Assembly: GCA_900548775.1 (NCBI GenBank)
Contig: URLM01000065.1
Location: 1-8,723 of the forward strand
Length of the DNA: 8,723 bases
Source: an uncultured Olsenella sp.
Lineage (GTDB): Bacteria; Actinomycetota; Coriobacteriia; Coriobacteriales; Atopobiaceae
Direction: 5' to 3'
Part shown: piece by piece, positions 1-6,975 of the stretch
How positions within the stretch are numbered: position 1 is the stretch's first letter
How the letters are laid out: each line of letters starts with the position of its first letter
Translations under genes and position numbers: made by a program
Notes under the pieces: model-generated
The model's input: only the letters and a program-made list of their open reading frames with translations
Told to the model about the DNA's origin: nothing
Databases searched by the model: none

Positions 1-199
1 GGCCGCAGTCCTCAAGCGCCGCGAGAGCCGTGGTGACCAGCTCGACGTTGGCCTGACGGCGGCACATGTGATCTCGCGCGGCAAGGATGCGCGGGGTCGA
101 GCCGGGCTCCCAGGACACCACCGCACACGCAAGCATGTCGGTGGACGTATCGATTGCAAGGGCAAGGCCCTTGGTGTTGGTATCGCTCGTCATTCTCAT
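1..199 (-). CDS. tsaB: TsaB (YeaZ), t6A tRNA-modification dimerisation subunit, N-terminal part only
   Basis: Partial gene: the first 64-66 codons are present and the rest lies beyond the left edge. The protein begins MTSDTNTKGLALAIDTSTDMLACAVV, the ASKHA-fold first strand (LAIDTS) typical of TsaB. It continues with CRRQANVELVTTALAAL, matching the helix that follows in the family. TsaB is a catalytically inactive paralogue of TsaD that scaffolds TsaD and TsaE in making N6-threonylcarbamoyladenosine at position 37 of ANN-decoding tRNAs. Two in-frame ATGs are possible, at 199 and 193. A GGAG (minus strand, just upstream) lies 4 nt from the first and 10 nt from the second, so the start is unresolved. 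Co-location with tsaE supports the call. In related Actinobacteria rimI and tsaD follow; a fusion to RimI cannot be excluded because the C-terminus is absent. Confidence 0.85.
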   Translation of the reverse strand, partial: MRMTSDTNTKGLALAIDTSTDMLACAVVSWEPGSTPRILAARDHMCRRQANVELVTTALAALEDCG

Positions 200-443
200 C
201 TGACTCCAGAGACGTGGCATTATCACGAGGGATAGTGTAGCGCGGGCGGTGGGGGCAGGCGTCGGCGGGCGCTGCGCTGCCACTAGAGCACACGCGATTC
301 TCGCCGGGAGCTGCCAGAAGGCCCTCCGGGGGACTGTCGGGCCAATATTCGACAAAATCTAATCTGATGACACAGTTATGTGTCTGGAAATAGCCCCATA
401 GCCCCACAAGGAGAAGGTGCCGGCGAGAAGCCGCAGCCGCCCC
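200..443. other. tsaE-tsaB intergenic spacer with AT-rich patch
   Basis: This gap of about 244 nt breaks an otherwise tightly packed gene run. It contains an AT-rich patch at about 344-384 and a tandem 8-bp repeat (ATAGCCCC twice, 390-405). On the minus strand a possible -10 TAGATT (361-356) and a TACACT (239-234) are visible, but neither has a convincing -35. I see no open frame resembling a gene and no hairpin with a T-run. The spacer suggests separate control of tsaB, but no promoter can be assigned with confidence. Confidence 0.5.
369..384. repeat. Perfect 6-bp inverted repeat with 4-nt loop
   Basis: The arms GACACA (369-374) and TGTGTC (379-384) are exact reverse complements around GTTA. 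It lies in the AT-rich patch between tsaE and tsaB. It could be a small operator or a weak RNA hairpin. No T-tract follows on either strand, so an intrinsic terminator is unlikely. Confidence 0.4.
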
Positions 444-941
444 CTACGCCATTGCGGCCGTCAGCGCATCCACCAGCTCCTCGCCACGGGCGTCGTGCGC
501 AACAAAGCGCACCTCGCGCGGGGGCTCCTCGCCCGGAGCCGCCTCGGCATCCAGGCGCGTGACAAACACGTCCACGCGCGCGTCGCCAATCTCGTTGGCA
601 AACTGCTCGCCCCACTCGATCACGCAGACGCCATCGGCACCCAGCACGTCAAAGAGGCCGGTGTCCTCGAGCTGCTCCGCACGGTCAAGGCGGTAGAGGT
701 CAAAGTGGTCAAGGTCCATCTCGCGCCCGTGGTAGACCATCTCGATGGTGAAGGTTGGGCTCGTGACGTCTGCCGTCACGCCCATGCCAGCCGCTATGCC
801 CTTGGTGAGCTGGGTCTTCCCCGCCCCCAGGTCTCCCGTGAGCACCAGCACGTCACCTTCGCGGAGAAGCCCGCCCAGCACGCGGCCAAGCTCGATGGTC
901 TCATCCTGCGACGCGGTCCTGAACGATGCCTCTTGTGCCAC
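444..941 (-). CDS. tsaE: TsaE (YjeE), P-loop ATPase of the t6A tRNA-modification complex
   Basis: A 165-residue protein, normal length for TsaE. It has a Walker A GDLGAGKT at residues 36-43, the family signature SPTFTI (61-66), the HFDLYRL segment (79-85) and EWGE (109-112, Walker B region). TsaE is the ATPase that binds the TsaB-TsaD dimer and drives turnover of t6A37 synthesis in the cytoplasm. The start is a GTG at 941: a strong GGGGAAGGAG lies 5 nt upstream, and residues before it in the longer open frame are an antisense-like arginine/proline-rich read-through of udg. The start is only 2 nt past the udg stop, so translation is probably coupled. The last residues (alanine-rich, VDALTAAMA) give no further domain. 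Confidence 0.95.
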   Translation of the reverse strand: MAQEASFRTASQDETIELGRVLGGLLREGDVLVLTGDLGAGKTQLTKGIAAGMGVTADVTSPTFTIEMVYHGREMDLDHFDLYRLDRAEQLEDTGLFDVLGADGVCVIEWGEQFANEIGDARVDVFVTRLDAEAAPGEEPPREVRFVAHDARGEELVDALTAAMA

Positions 942-943
942 GG

Positions 944-1612
944 CTACTCCTTCCCCGGGCCGGGCGGGTTGTCCCGCAGCCACTGGCCCACCATCGCAAG
1001 GTCGCTCTCGAGGAGCGGCTGCCAATCGGAGTGGTAGATGCAGGCGGCCGGGTGAAACGTGGGGCACACCACGAAGTGCCCCGTCTGGTACAGCTTGCCG
1101 CGCAGCGACGTGACGCCCGCCTCGGTGCGCAGCACAAACTGGGAGGCAAAGTTGCCCAGGCAGACAAGCACATCTGGCCACACGGAACGAATCTGCTCGC
1201 GCAGGAAGGGCGAGCAGGCCGCAATCTCCTCGGGCTTGGGGTTGCGGTTTCCAGGCGGGCGGCACTTCACCACGTTGGCGATGTAGATCTGGTCGCGGGT
1301 GAGGCCGGCCACCGAGAGGAGTGAGTCGAGCTTGTGTCCGGCGGCACCCACGAAGGGCTCGCCCTGCAGGTCCTCGTTTCTACCGGGGCCCTCGCCCACG
1401 AACATCACGCGCGCGTTGGGGTTGCCCACACCAAACACGAGGTTGGTGCGCGTCTGCCCCAAGGGGCAGAGCTGGCAGTTGCCCATCACGGCGCGAATCT
1501 CCTCGAGCGTGACATCCTGCGGACCCTGGTGCTCGTGGCCGGGGATGTGCATCACCGACATCTCTCCATCGCCCTCCAAGAGGCTGGCGCGCTCACGCCG
1601 GCGCCTAGACAT
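944..1612 (-). CDS. Family 4 ([4Fe-4S]) uracil-DNA glycosylase
   Basis: A 222-residue protein of the UDG superfamily, family 4 type. It removes uracil arising from cytosine deamination and starts base-excision repair. Four cysteines at 46, 49, 117 and 133 have the spacing 3/68/16 that matches the iron-sulfur ligands known in the Archaeoglobus enzyme. The uracil-binding and catalytic motif GEGPGRNEDLQGEPFVG is at 73-89, and the second active-site motif HPAA at 186-189. The start at 1612 is uncertain: it overlaps the alr stop by 8 nt and has only a close AAGG. Met18 (ATG at 1561) is the alternative, with GGAGG 11 nt upstream. The first 30 or so residues are arginine- and glycine-rich and precede the family domain. 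The gene sits between alr and tsaE, which are usually neighbours in Actinobacteria. Confidence 0.92.
   Translation of the reverse strand: MSRRRRERASLLEGDGEMSVMHIPGHEHQGPQDVTLEEIRAVMGNCQLCPLGQTRTNLVFGVGNPNARVMFVGEGPGRNEDLQGEPFVGAAGHKLDSLLSVAGLTRDQIYIANVVKCRPPGNRNPKPEEIAACSPFLREQIRSVWPDVLVCLGNFASQFVLRTEAGVTSLRGKLYQTGHFVVCPTFHPAACIYHSDWQPLLESDLAMVGQWLRDNPPGPGKE
947..956 (-). promoter_or_regulatory. tsaE ribosome binding site embedded in the end of udg
   Basis: On the minus strand GGGGAAGGAG precedes the udg TAG directly, and the tsaE GTG follows 5 nt after the AAGGAG core. This placement decides the GTG start of tsaE and implies that ribosomes finishing udg re-initiate on tsaE. Confidence 0.75.
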
Positions 1613-2762
1613 AGACCTTCTCGAGACGCATGCCAAAGTCGCATACGACCTCGTAGTTGATGGTGTCACGGAGCTTGGCCATCTCGTCGGCGGTAATCTC
1701 CTCGTCGCCGTCGCGGCCGATGACGGTGACCACGTCGCCCATCTGCACGGGCTTTGCCGGACGGTACGCGCGGGCGTTGTTCACGTCGACCGCGAACATG
1801 AACTGGTCCATGCAGATGCGGCCAACCTGGCGGCAGCGCGCGCCGTTCACGATGACGTCCATGTTGTTCGAGAGCGTGCGGGCAAGGCCGTCCGCGTACC
1901 CGATGGGAACGGTTGCGACCTGCATGTTCTGCTTGGGGACGCGCCAGGTGAGACCGTAGCCCACGCCGTCGCCCACGCTGGGGTAGATGGCCCGGGTGAC
2001 GCGTCCGCGCACGCTCATGACCGGCTCGAGCTGGATGCGCGGGGCCGTGGTCTCGGCCGGCTGCAGGCCGTAGAGGCCGATGCCAACGCGGCACATGTCG
2101 TACTGGCACTCGGGGTGAAGGACCGTGCCCGGCGTGTTGTCGCAGTGTACGAGGCCCGTCTCGAGCCCCGCCTCGCGCACGATCTGAACCGCCTCGTTGA
2201 AGCGGTTGAGCTGCAGCGCAAAGTCCCAGTCATCGATGGCGTCGGCGGTTGCGAAGTGCGTGAACATGCCCGCGCACTCAAGCCCACGGTGAAAGTCGAT
2301 GGTGCGCCTCAGCTCGAGCACGTCCTCGCGGCGCACGCCAATGCGCGTCATGCCGGTGTCGACTGCCAGGTGGTAGCGGGCCACCTTGCCCGACGCGGCG
2401 GCGCACTCGCCCAGCGCGAGGGCGAACTCCGACGTGTAGACCGAGGGCATGATGTCGTAGTCCACAAGCGTCTGCACGCACTCCATGGGCGGCTCGGAGA
2501 GCAGGAGAATCGGCCACTCGATGCCCGCCTTGCGAAGCTTCACGCCCTCCTCGACGGTGGCCACGGCAAACTGGTCGGCACCGGCGGAGTGCATGGCACG
2601 CACGCAGCGCTCGGCCCCGTGACCATAGGCGTCGGACTTCACGACGCACATCATCTTCACGCCAGGCGCGAGAAGCGCCTTGAACTTCCGCGTGTTCCTC
2701 TTGAGGGCAGAGAGATCGACCTCGACCCACGCCCACCTGTCCGCAGGGCTCTGAACTGCCAT
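1605..2762 (-). CDS. alr: Alanine racemase
   Basis: A 385-residue PLP-dependent fold-type III enzyme that interconverts L- and D-alanine for peptidoglycan cross-bridges. The PLP lysine is K42 in VVKSDAYGHG, and the second catalytic base is Y269 in VGYGLTW. Further family landmarks are HFATAD (169-174), RVGIGLYG (225-232), VPIGYADG (285-292), GRICMDQ near the C-terminus, and the closing NYEVVC. The phosphate-binding stretch reads HCDNTPG at 206-212 where many Alr proteins have ANSAA. Length is typical. The ATG at 2762 has GGGAG 7 nt upstream, and this ribosome site shares a base with the nnr stop codon, 11 nt away. It is probably co-transcribed with nnr and udg; GlmS and GlmM upstream supply the sugar branch of the same wall pathway. 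Confidence 0.97.
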   Translation of the reverse strand: MAVQSPADRWAWVEVDLSALKRNTRKFKALLAPGVKMMCVVKSDAYGHGAERCVRAMHSAGADQFAVATVEEGVKLRKAGIEWPILLLSEPPMECVQTLVDYDIMPSVYTSEFALALGECAAASGKVARYHLAVDTGMTRIGVRREDVLELRRTIDFHRGLECAGMFTHFATADAIDDWDFALQLNRFNEAVQIVREAGLETGLVHCDNTPGTVLHPECQYDMCRVGIGLYGLQPAETTAPRIQLEPVMSVRGRVTRAIYPSVGDGVGYGLTWRVPKQNMQVATVPIGYADGLARTLSNNMDVIVNGARCRQVGRICMDQFMFAVDVNNARAYRPAKPVQMGDVVTVIGRDGDEEITADEMAKLRDTINYEVVCDFGMRLEKVYV

Positions 2763-2773
2763 GCCTTAGCTCC

Positions 2774-4396
2774 CTAGTCGTTCTCGTCGCCGTTGTCGGC
2801 GTCGGGGAAGGTCACGCGCTCCCCCAGGGCGTCGTCCGCAATGCCCAGCTCGTCAATGATGTCCGAGGCCATGACGCCCCTCGAGCCCATCCGCTCGGCA
2901 GCAAGCGTTGCCGCGTAGCCATGGAGCTCGCACGAGAGGGCGCAGAGAAGGGGCAGGCTGTCCACGCGCCCGTAGGACTGTGCCAGCTTGGACACGATGA
3001 TGCCCCCCAGGACGTCACCGGAGCCCGCGGTGGCAAGCGCCGCCGGGCCGGGCTTGGGAAGGGTGGCCTGCTCGACGCCCACGCAGCCGGTCGCCGTGCC
3101 CTTGGTAACGACGACCAGCTCGGAGCCACCGTCCGACCACACGATCTTGCGCGCGTCCTCGAGCTGGTCCACGAGCGAGGCGGGCGGGTTGTCCTCCCTG
3201 CCCACGAGGCGGCCAAGCTCGCGACGGTGAGGCGTGAGCACGAGCGGGGTGTTGCGGCGGAGGATCTCCGGGAAGTCGGGCAGCTTGCCCGAGGTGAGGC
3301 GGGCGATGCAGTTGAGGGCGTCCGCATCAAGCACGAGGGGAACCGGGGACGCAAGGAGCGCCGAGACCACGGCCACGGTCCCGCCCGAGACGCGCATGCC
3401 GGGGCCCGCGAGAACGGCCGAGCGCTTCTCGGCAAGTCTGGTCACGAGGGGCACGGCCTCCTTGGAGATGGTGCCGTCCTCGTCGCAGGGAAGCCCCACC
3501 ACTGGGATCTCGAGCACGTGGGCCTGCACCTGCGGCACGATGCACGAGGGGACGGCGAGCGTGACGTAGCCGGCACCGGCGCGCGCTGCAGCACGAGCCG
3601 CGAGGATGGGCGCACCAACAAAGCGAGAAGACCCGCCAACCACCAGCACCGAGCCGCGCGAGAACTTGTCGACGGCATTCGTCGGCGGCACCATCACGTC
3701 GAGGTAGTCCTCGAGGTCGGTGCGCCAGGCAACTGGGTCCGCCTCGATCACGATCTGCTCGGTCTGCTCGGCAAGCGGAGCCACCACGATGGAGCCGCAC
3801 ACGTCGCGGCCGTCATCGGAGAGAAGGCCGGGCTTCAGGGCAAGCATGGTGACCGTCAGGTCTGCCACCACGCAGGCGCCGGGGGCATGCCCCGTCTGGG
3901 CCGAGAGGCCGCTCGGCACGTCGACCGCCACCACGCGAACGCCGGAGCTGTTTACGCAGTCGATCCAGATGTCGAACGGCGCGCGGACGTCTCCGTGGAA
4001 GCCCGTGCCCAACATGCAGTCGAGCGCCACGTCGGAGGCCGAGAGAAGCCCCTCGAGCTCGTCGCGAGACGGCCCCACCAGCGTCGAGACCCCCGCACGC
4101 ACGGCGCGCTGCGCAACCTGGCGCGCCAGGTCTCCAGAGAGCTGGTCGGGCTCGACGGGCGTGACCACCTTGACGTTCACGCCGTGGGCGAGCAGGGCCT
4201 CGGCGGCAACCCAGCCGTCTCCCCCGTTGTTGCCCATGCCGGCGAGAACCACGGCATTCTGAACGTCGCCCAGGGCAAGGGCCTCCTGGGCGGCGGCGCA
4301 TCCGGCGCGGTGCATGAGCTCGGAGATGCTCACGCCCACGCGGGTGAGTGCGACCTCGACGCGCTTGACGTCTTCGACGTTGAGTACGGGCTGCAT
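2774..4396 (-). CDS. nnr: Bifunctional NAD(P)HX epimerase / ADP- or ATP-dependent NAD(P)HX dehydratase
   Basis: A 540-residue two-domain repair enzyme. The N-terminal YjeF epimerase domain (about 1-215) shows ELMHRAG (26-32), GMGNNGGDG (53-61), LGTGFHG (129-135) and AVDVPSG (157-163). It equilibrates R- and S-NAD(P)HX. The C-terminal ribokinase-like dehydratase domain (about 225-520) has KFSRG (244-248), GPGMR (331-335), DADALN (357-362) and the catalytic GSGD with D461. It restores NAD(P)H from the S form. Two local departures are visible: TPHRRE (388-393) where TPHPGE is usual, and GPAALATAGSGD where an Asn commonly follows the first Gly. The tail after about 520 is acidic. The ATG at 4396 has AAGGAG 9 nt upstream, and the acpS stop is 6 nt away, so it is an operon member. 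Confidence 0.96.
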   Translation of the reverse strand: MQPVLNVEDVKRVEVALTRVGVSISELMHRAGCAAAQEALALGDVQNAVVLAGMGNNGGDGWVAAEALLAHGVNVKVVTPVEPDQLSGDLARQVAQRAVRAGVSTLVGPSRDELEGLLSASDVALDCMLGTGFHGDVRAPFDIWIDCVNSSGVRVVAVDVPSGLSAQTGHAPGACVVADLTVTMLALKPGLLSDDGRDVCGSIVVAPLAEQTEQIVIEADPVAWRTDLEDYLDVMVPPTNAVDKFSRGSVLVVGGSSRFVGAPILAARAAARAGAGYVTLAVPSCIVPQVQAHVLEIPVVGLPCDEDGTISKEAVPLVTRLAEKRSAVLAGPGMRVSGGTVAVVSALLASPVPLVLDADALNCIARLTSGKLPDFPEILRRNTPLVLTPHRRELGRLVGREDNPPASLVDQLEDARKIVWSDGGSELVVVTKGTATGCVGVEQATLPKPGPAALATAGSGDVLGGIIVSKLAQSYGRVDSLPLLCALSCELHGYAATLAAERMGSRGVMASDIIDELGIADDALGERVTFPDADNGDEND

Positions 4397-4402
4397 TTCG
4401 TT

Positions 4403-5005
4403 CTACTCCTTGGCTGGCTCGACCGGCACGGATGCGTCCGCGGCTCCCCCGGCCTCGCCTTGCTCTTGTGTTGTCTGGGTGTCGGCGACGGAACGCTCTC
4501 CCGACACGTCAGCCATTATCCCATCTTGCGCACGTTCGAGCTCGTCCAACACGGAACGCGCCTCACGAAAAGAGGCCTCAAGCTCGCGCTCGGGATCAGG
4601 GCGGTCGTCGGGCTGGGGCCGGACCTCGTCCGTCACGGCAACGGCGTTGGCAACCGCCACCTCGCGCGTGTACGAGAGCGAGAGCGCGACCTCGCGCACC
4701 CCGTCCTCGCGGGCGATCTGGGCGGCACGACCGGTGAGCAGCGCGCGCGGGCGCCCCTGGGCGTCCATGGTCACCGAGACGTCCGAGAAGCCCACGCCGT
4801 TCGAGAAGCCCGTGCCCAGTGCCTTGACCACGGCCTCGCGCGCCGCGAAGCGCGCGGCGTAGTGCTCCGCGGGGCGTGCGCACGCGTCGCAGTAGGCGCG
4901 TTCCTCCTCCGTGAACACGCGGCGGAGGAACGACGGCCTACGGCGCATGGTGCGCTCCATGCGCGCGATCTCGAGCATGTCGACGCCGATGCCAGCCAGG
5001 GCCAT
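4403..5005 (-). CDS. acpS: Holo-ACP synthase (AcpS) with an unusual C-terminal extension
   Basis: AcpS transfers 4'-phosphopantetheine from CoA to a serine of acyl carrier protein, activating fatty-acid synthesis. Residues 1-125 form the complete family domain: GIGVDMLEIARMER with Mg-ligand D9, and RFAAREAVVKALGTG (52-66) with E57 and K61. The last strand LSLSYTREVAVANAVA (109-124) carries Tyr112 where the family usually has His. The protein is 200 residues, against about 120-130 for most AcpS. The extra part (126-200) is rich in Glu, Asp, Arg and Ala, has a predicted-helix-like charged stretch (ELEASFREARSVLDELERAQ, 141-160) and resembles no domain I know. The ATG at 5005 has GGTGGAG 6 nt upstream, inside the end of glmS, whose stop is 3 nt away. 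Confidence 0.93.
   Translation of the reverse strand: MALAGIGVDMLEIARMERTMRRRPSFLRRVFTEEERAYCDACARPAEHYAARFAAREAVVKALGTGFSNGVGFSDVSVTMDAQGRPRALLTGRAAQIAREDGVREVALSLSYTREVAVANAVAVTDEVRPQPDDRPDPERELEASFREARSVLDELERAQDGIMADVSGERSVADTQTTQEQGEAGGAADASVPVEPAKE
4406..4411 (-). promoter_or_regulatory. nnr ribosome binding site overlapping the end of acpS
   Basis: AAGGAG encodes the final Lys-Glu of AcpS and is followed directly by TAG. The nnr ATG lies 9 nt downstream. It supports translational coupling of nnr to acpS. Confidence 0.7.
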
Positions 5006-5008
5006 GCG

Positions 5009-6859
5009 CTACTCCACCGTGACGGACTTGGCGAGGTTCCTGGGCTTGTCCACGTCGCACCCACGCGAGCGGGCGACGTAGCGGGCGAGCACCTGCAGGT
5101 GCACGACGGCGACGATGGGCACGAGAAGCTCGTCCTCGACGGGCGGGATCCACAGCACGTGCTCGCAGAGCGACGCCACGGACTCGTCGCCATCGGTGGC
5201 AACGGCCACGCAGGTGGCACCGCGCGCGATGACCTCCTGGATGTTGGAGACGGTCTTGTCGTGCACGCGATCCTCAGGGACGATGGCAACCACGGGGAAG
5301 CCGGGCTCGAGCAGGGCGATGGGGCCATGCTTCATCTCGCCGGCAGGGTACGCCTCGGCGTGCAGGTAGCTGATCTCCTTGAGCTTGAGGGCTCCCTCGT
5401 AGGCAGTGGTGGAGTTGACGCCGCGGCCGAGGAAGAGCGACGAGTGCGCACGGCGGAAGACGGCCGCCGCCTGCTTGTCCTGCCAGGCGCGCGAGAGAAC
5501 CGTGCGAATGAGGTCTGGCAGCGTGGCGAGGTCGGCATAGTGGCCGCCTACCTCGGTGGCGTCCATGTGGCCGTTCGCCTGTGAGAGGCGCAGCGCGAAG
5601 AGGGCGCAGGCGACCATCTGGGCCGTGTAGGCCTTCGTGGAGCACACGCAGACCTCCGGGCCGGCCTGCACGTAGAGCACGCCGTCGGACTCGCGCGCGG
5701 CGGAGGAGCCCAGCACGTTGGTCACGGCGAAGACCTTGCAGCCCATGCCCTTCATGCGGCGCGCGGCGGTGAGGGTGTCTGCCGTCTCGCCGGACTGCGT
5801 GATGATCATGCAGAGCGTGTGGTCGGTGATGAGGACGTCCTGCTCGTAGTTGAACTCGGAGGCGTACTCGCACACAACGGGGACGTGCGCCCAGGTCTGG
5901 ATGAGGGTCCTGGCGATGAGGCCCACGTGGTAGGAGGTACCGCAGGCGATGATGAAGATGCGATCGACGGCCGCAAGGTCCTCCTCGCTCATGCGCAGCT
6001 CGTCGAGAAGGACACCCTTCTCGCCCAGACGGCCCTTGAGCAGGCGCTCGATGGCCTCGGGCTGCTCGGCGATCTCCTTCTCCATGAAGTCGGCGTAGCC
6101 GCCGAGCGTTGCCGCGGAGGCGTCCCAGTCGATGTCGAAGGTGCTCGGGTGCTCGACGGTGGTGCCCTCGGCGTCGTAGACGGTCACCTTGCCGGACTGC
6201 TCGAGGAGGGCGACCTGGCTGTTCTCGAGCTGGATCACGTGGGAGGTCACGCTTGCGAGGGGTGTGACGTCCGAGGCGGCATAGGCGCCGTCGGGCGTGG
6301 AGGCAACCACGAGCGGCGAGCCGTTGCGGGCAACCACGAGCTGGCCGGGGGCGTCGGCGCACACGACGGCGAGCGCCCAGGAGCCCTCGAGGCGGCTCAC
6401 GGCGTTGCTCACGGCCGCGACCAGGTCGCCCTTGCAGGGACCGTTCCAGGCGTCCTCCACGAGGTGCGCCACGACCTCGGAGTCGGTGTCGGAGGCAAAG
6501 GCGTGGCCATTGCGGGCCAGGTAGCTGCGGAGCTCGCGGTAGTTCTCGATGATGCCGTTGTGGACGATGGCGATGCGGCCGGTGCAGTCCAGGTGCGGGT
6601 GGGCGTTCTTGTCGGTGGGGGCGCCGTGCGTGGCCCAGCGCGTGTGGGCGATGCCCGTGGTGCCTGTGAGGTTTGCGGTCTTGCAGCGGTCGGCGAGGAC
6701 CGAGACGCGACCCGCGCACTTCACGCCGTGGAGCTCGCCGTCAGGCGAGAGCACCTCGACGCCAGCCGAGTCGTAGCCGCGGTACTCGAGCGTTGCCAGA
6801 CCGTCAAGCAGGAACTGGGCCGCCTGCTTCTTGCCGGTGTATCCAACGATTCCGCACAT
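5009..6859 (-). CDS. glmS: Glutamine-fructose-6-phosphate aminotransferase (isomerising)
   Basis: A 616-residue enzyme making glucosamine-6-phosphate from fructose-6-phosphate and glutamine, the committed step to UDP-GlcNAc. The class II glutaminase domain (about 1-230) starts MCGIVGYTG, with catalytic Cys2 exposed after Met removal. It contains EYRGYDSAG (25-33), HTRWATHG (72-79), HNGIIEN (100-106) and DTDSE (124-128). Two SIS isomerase domains follow: CGTSYH (306-311), TQSGETADT (354-362) and STKAYTAQ (407-414), then HAEAYPAGEMKHGP (500-513). The canonical end DVDKPRNLAKSVTVE is intact. Length is normal. The ATG at 6859 has AAGGGGG 5 nt upstream. It follows glmM after a terminator-like hairpin and a palindromic leader, so it probably has its own promoter and heads the run down to tsaE. 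Confidence 0.98.
   Translation of the reverse strand: MCGIVGYTGKKQAAQFLLDGLATLEYRGYDSAGVEVLSPDGELHGVKCAGRVSVLADRCKTANLTGTTGIAHTRWATHGAPTDKNAHPHLDCTGRIAIVHNGIIENYRELRSYLARNGHAFASDTDSEVVAHLVEDAWNGPCKGDLVAAVSNAVSRLEGSWALAVVCADAPGQLVVARNGSPLVVASTPDGAYAASDVTPLASVTSHVIQLENSQVALLEQSGKVTVYDAEGTTVEHPSTFDIDWDASAATLGGYADFMEKEIAEQPEAIERLLKGRLGEKGVLLDELRMSEEDLAAVDRIFIIACGTSYHVGLIARTLIQTWAHVPVVCEYASEFNYEQDVLITDHTLCMIITQSGETADTLTAARRMKGMGCKVFAVTNVLGSSAARESDGVLYVQAGPEVCVCSTKAYTAQMVACALFALRLSQANGHMDATEVGGHYADLATLPDLIRTVLSRAWQDKQAAAVFRRAHSSLFLGRGVNSTTAYEGALKLKEISYLHAEAYPAGEMKHGPIALLEPGFPVVAIVPEDRVHDKTVSNIQEVIARGATCVAVATDGDESVASLCEHVLWIPPVEDELLVPIVAVVHLQVLARYVARSRGCDVDKPRNLAKSVTVE
5012..5018 (-). promoter_or_regulatory. 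acpS ribosome binding site overlapping the end of glmS
   Basis: GGTGGAG forms the last codons of glmS, directly before TAG, and is 6 nt from the acpS ATG. It fixes the acpS start and implies coupling. Confidence 0.7.
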
Positions 6860-6900
6860 GTTTGCCCCCTTGCATGCAGGTTACGGTATGATCACGCGTT

Positions 6901-6917
6901 TGCGCCGGTACGGCGCA
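6901..6917. repeat. Perfect 7-bp inverted repeat in the glmS leader
   Basis: The arms TGCGCCG (6901-6907) and CGGCGCA (6911-6917) are exact reverse complements around 3 nt (GTA). It lies between the candidate -10 and the glmS ribosome binding site, so it would form a GC-rich hairpin in the 5' leader RNA or serve as an operator. No T-run follows, which argues against a terminator. Confidence 0.55.
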
Positions 6918-6923
6918 CGTTGC

Positions 6924-6936
6924 ATAGAGTCTATCA
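6924..6936 (-). promoter_or_regulatory. Candidate extended -10 promoter for glmS, overlapping a palindrome
   Basis: On the minus strand TGATAGACT (6936-6928) fits the extended -10 pattern TGN plus a hexamer with four of six consensus bases. No -35 is visible at the right distance. The hexamer lies within a symmetric ATAGA-G-TCTAT (6924-6934), which could be an operator half or chance. A start near 6921 would give a leader of about 60 nt. This is inference from pattern only. Confidence 0.35.
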
Positions 6937-6975
6937 GCCACGGGCAGCACCCCCGCGACCCAACTGGTATCGACG

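Noticed and set aside
303..330. Hairpin CCGGGAG / CTCCGG as a terminator
   Set aside because: It needs a bulge, has only six pairs, and no T-run follows on either strand.
942..1265. N-terminal extension of tsaE up to an ATG at 1265
   Set aside because: The added residues come from a wrong frame of udg, look like a shadow, and a strong ribosome site selects the GTG at 941.
1613..1669. udg start at the upstream ATG (1669)
   Set aside because: It would overlap alr by 65 nt, and the extra residues are an off-frame read of the alr C-terminus without a ribosome site.
1299..2777. A 492-codon plus-strand frame opposite alr and udg
   Set aside because: It has the composition of a shadow (His, Val, Ala, Arg rich) and overlaps genes with intact catalytic motifs.
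2921..5584. An 887-codon open frame on the plus strand, antisense to nnr, acpS and glmS
   Set aside because: It is antisense to three firmly identified genes and reads as His/Arg/Gly/Val-rich sequence with no family motif. Long antisense frames are common opposite GC-rich genes.
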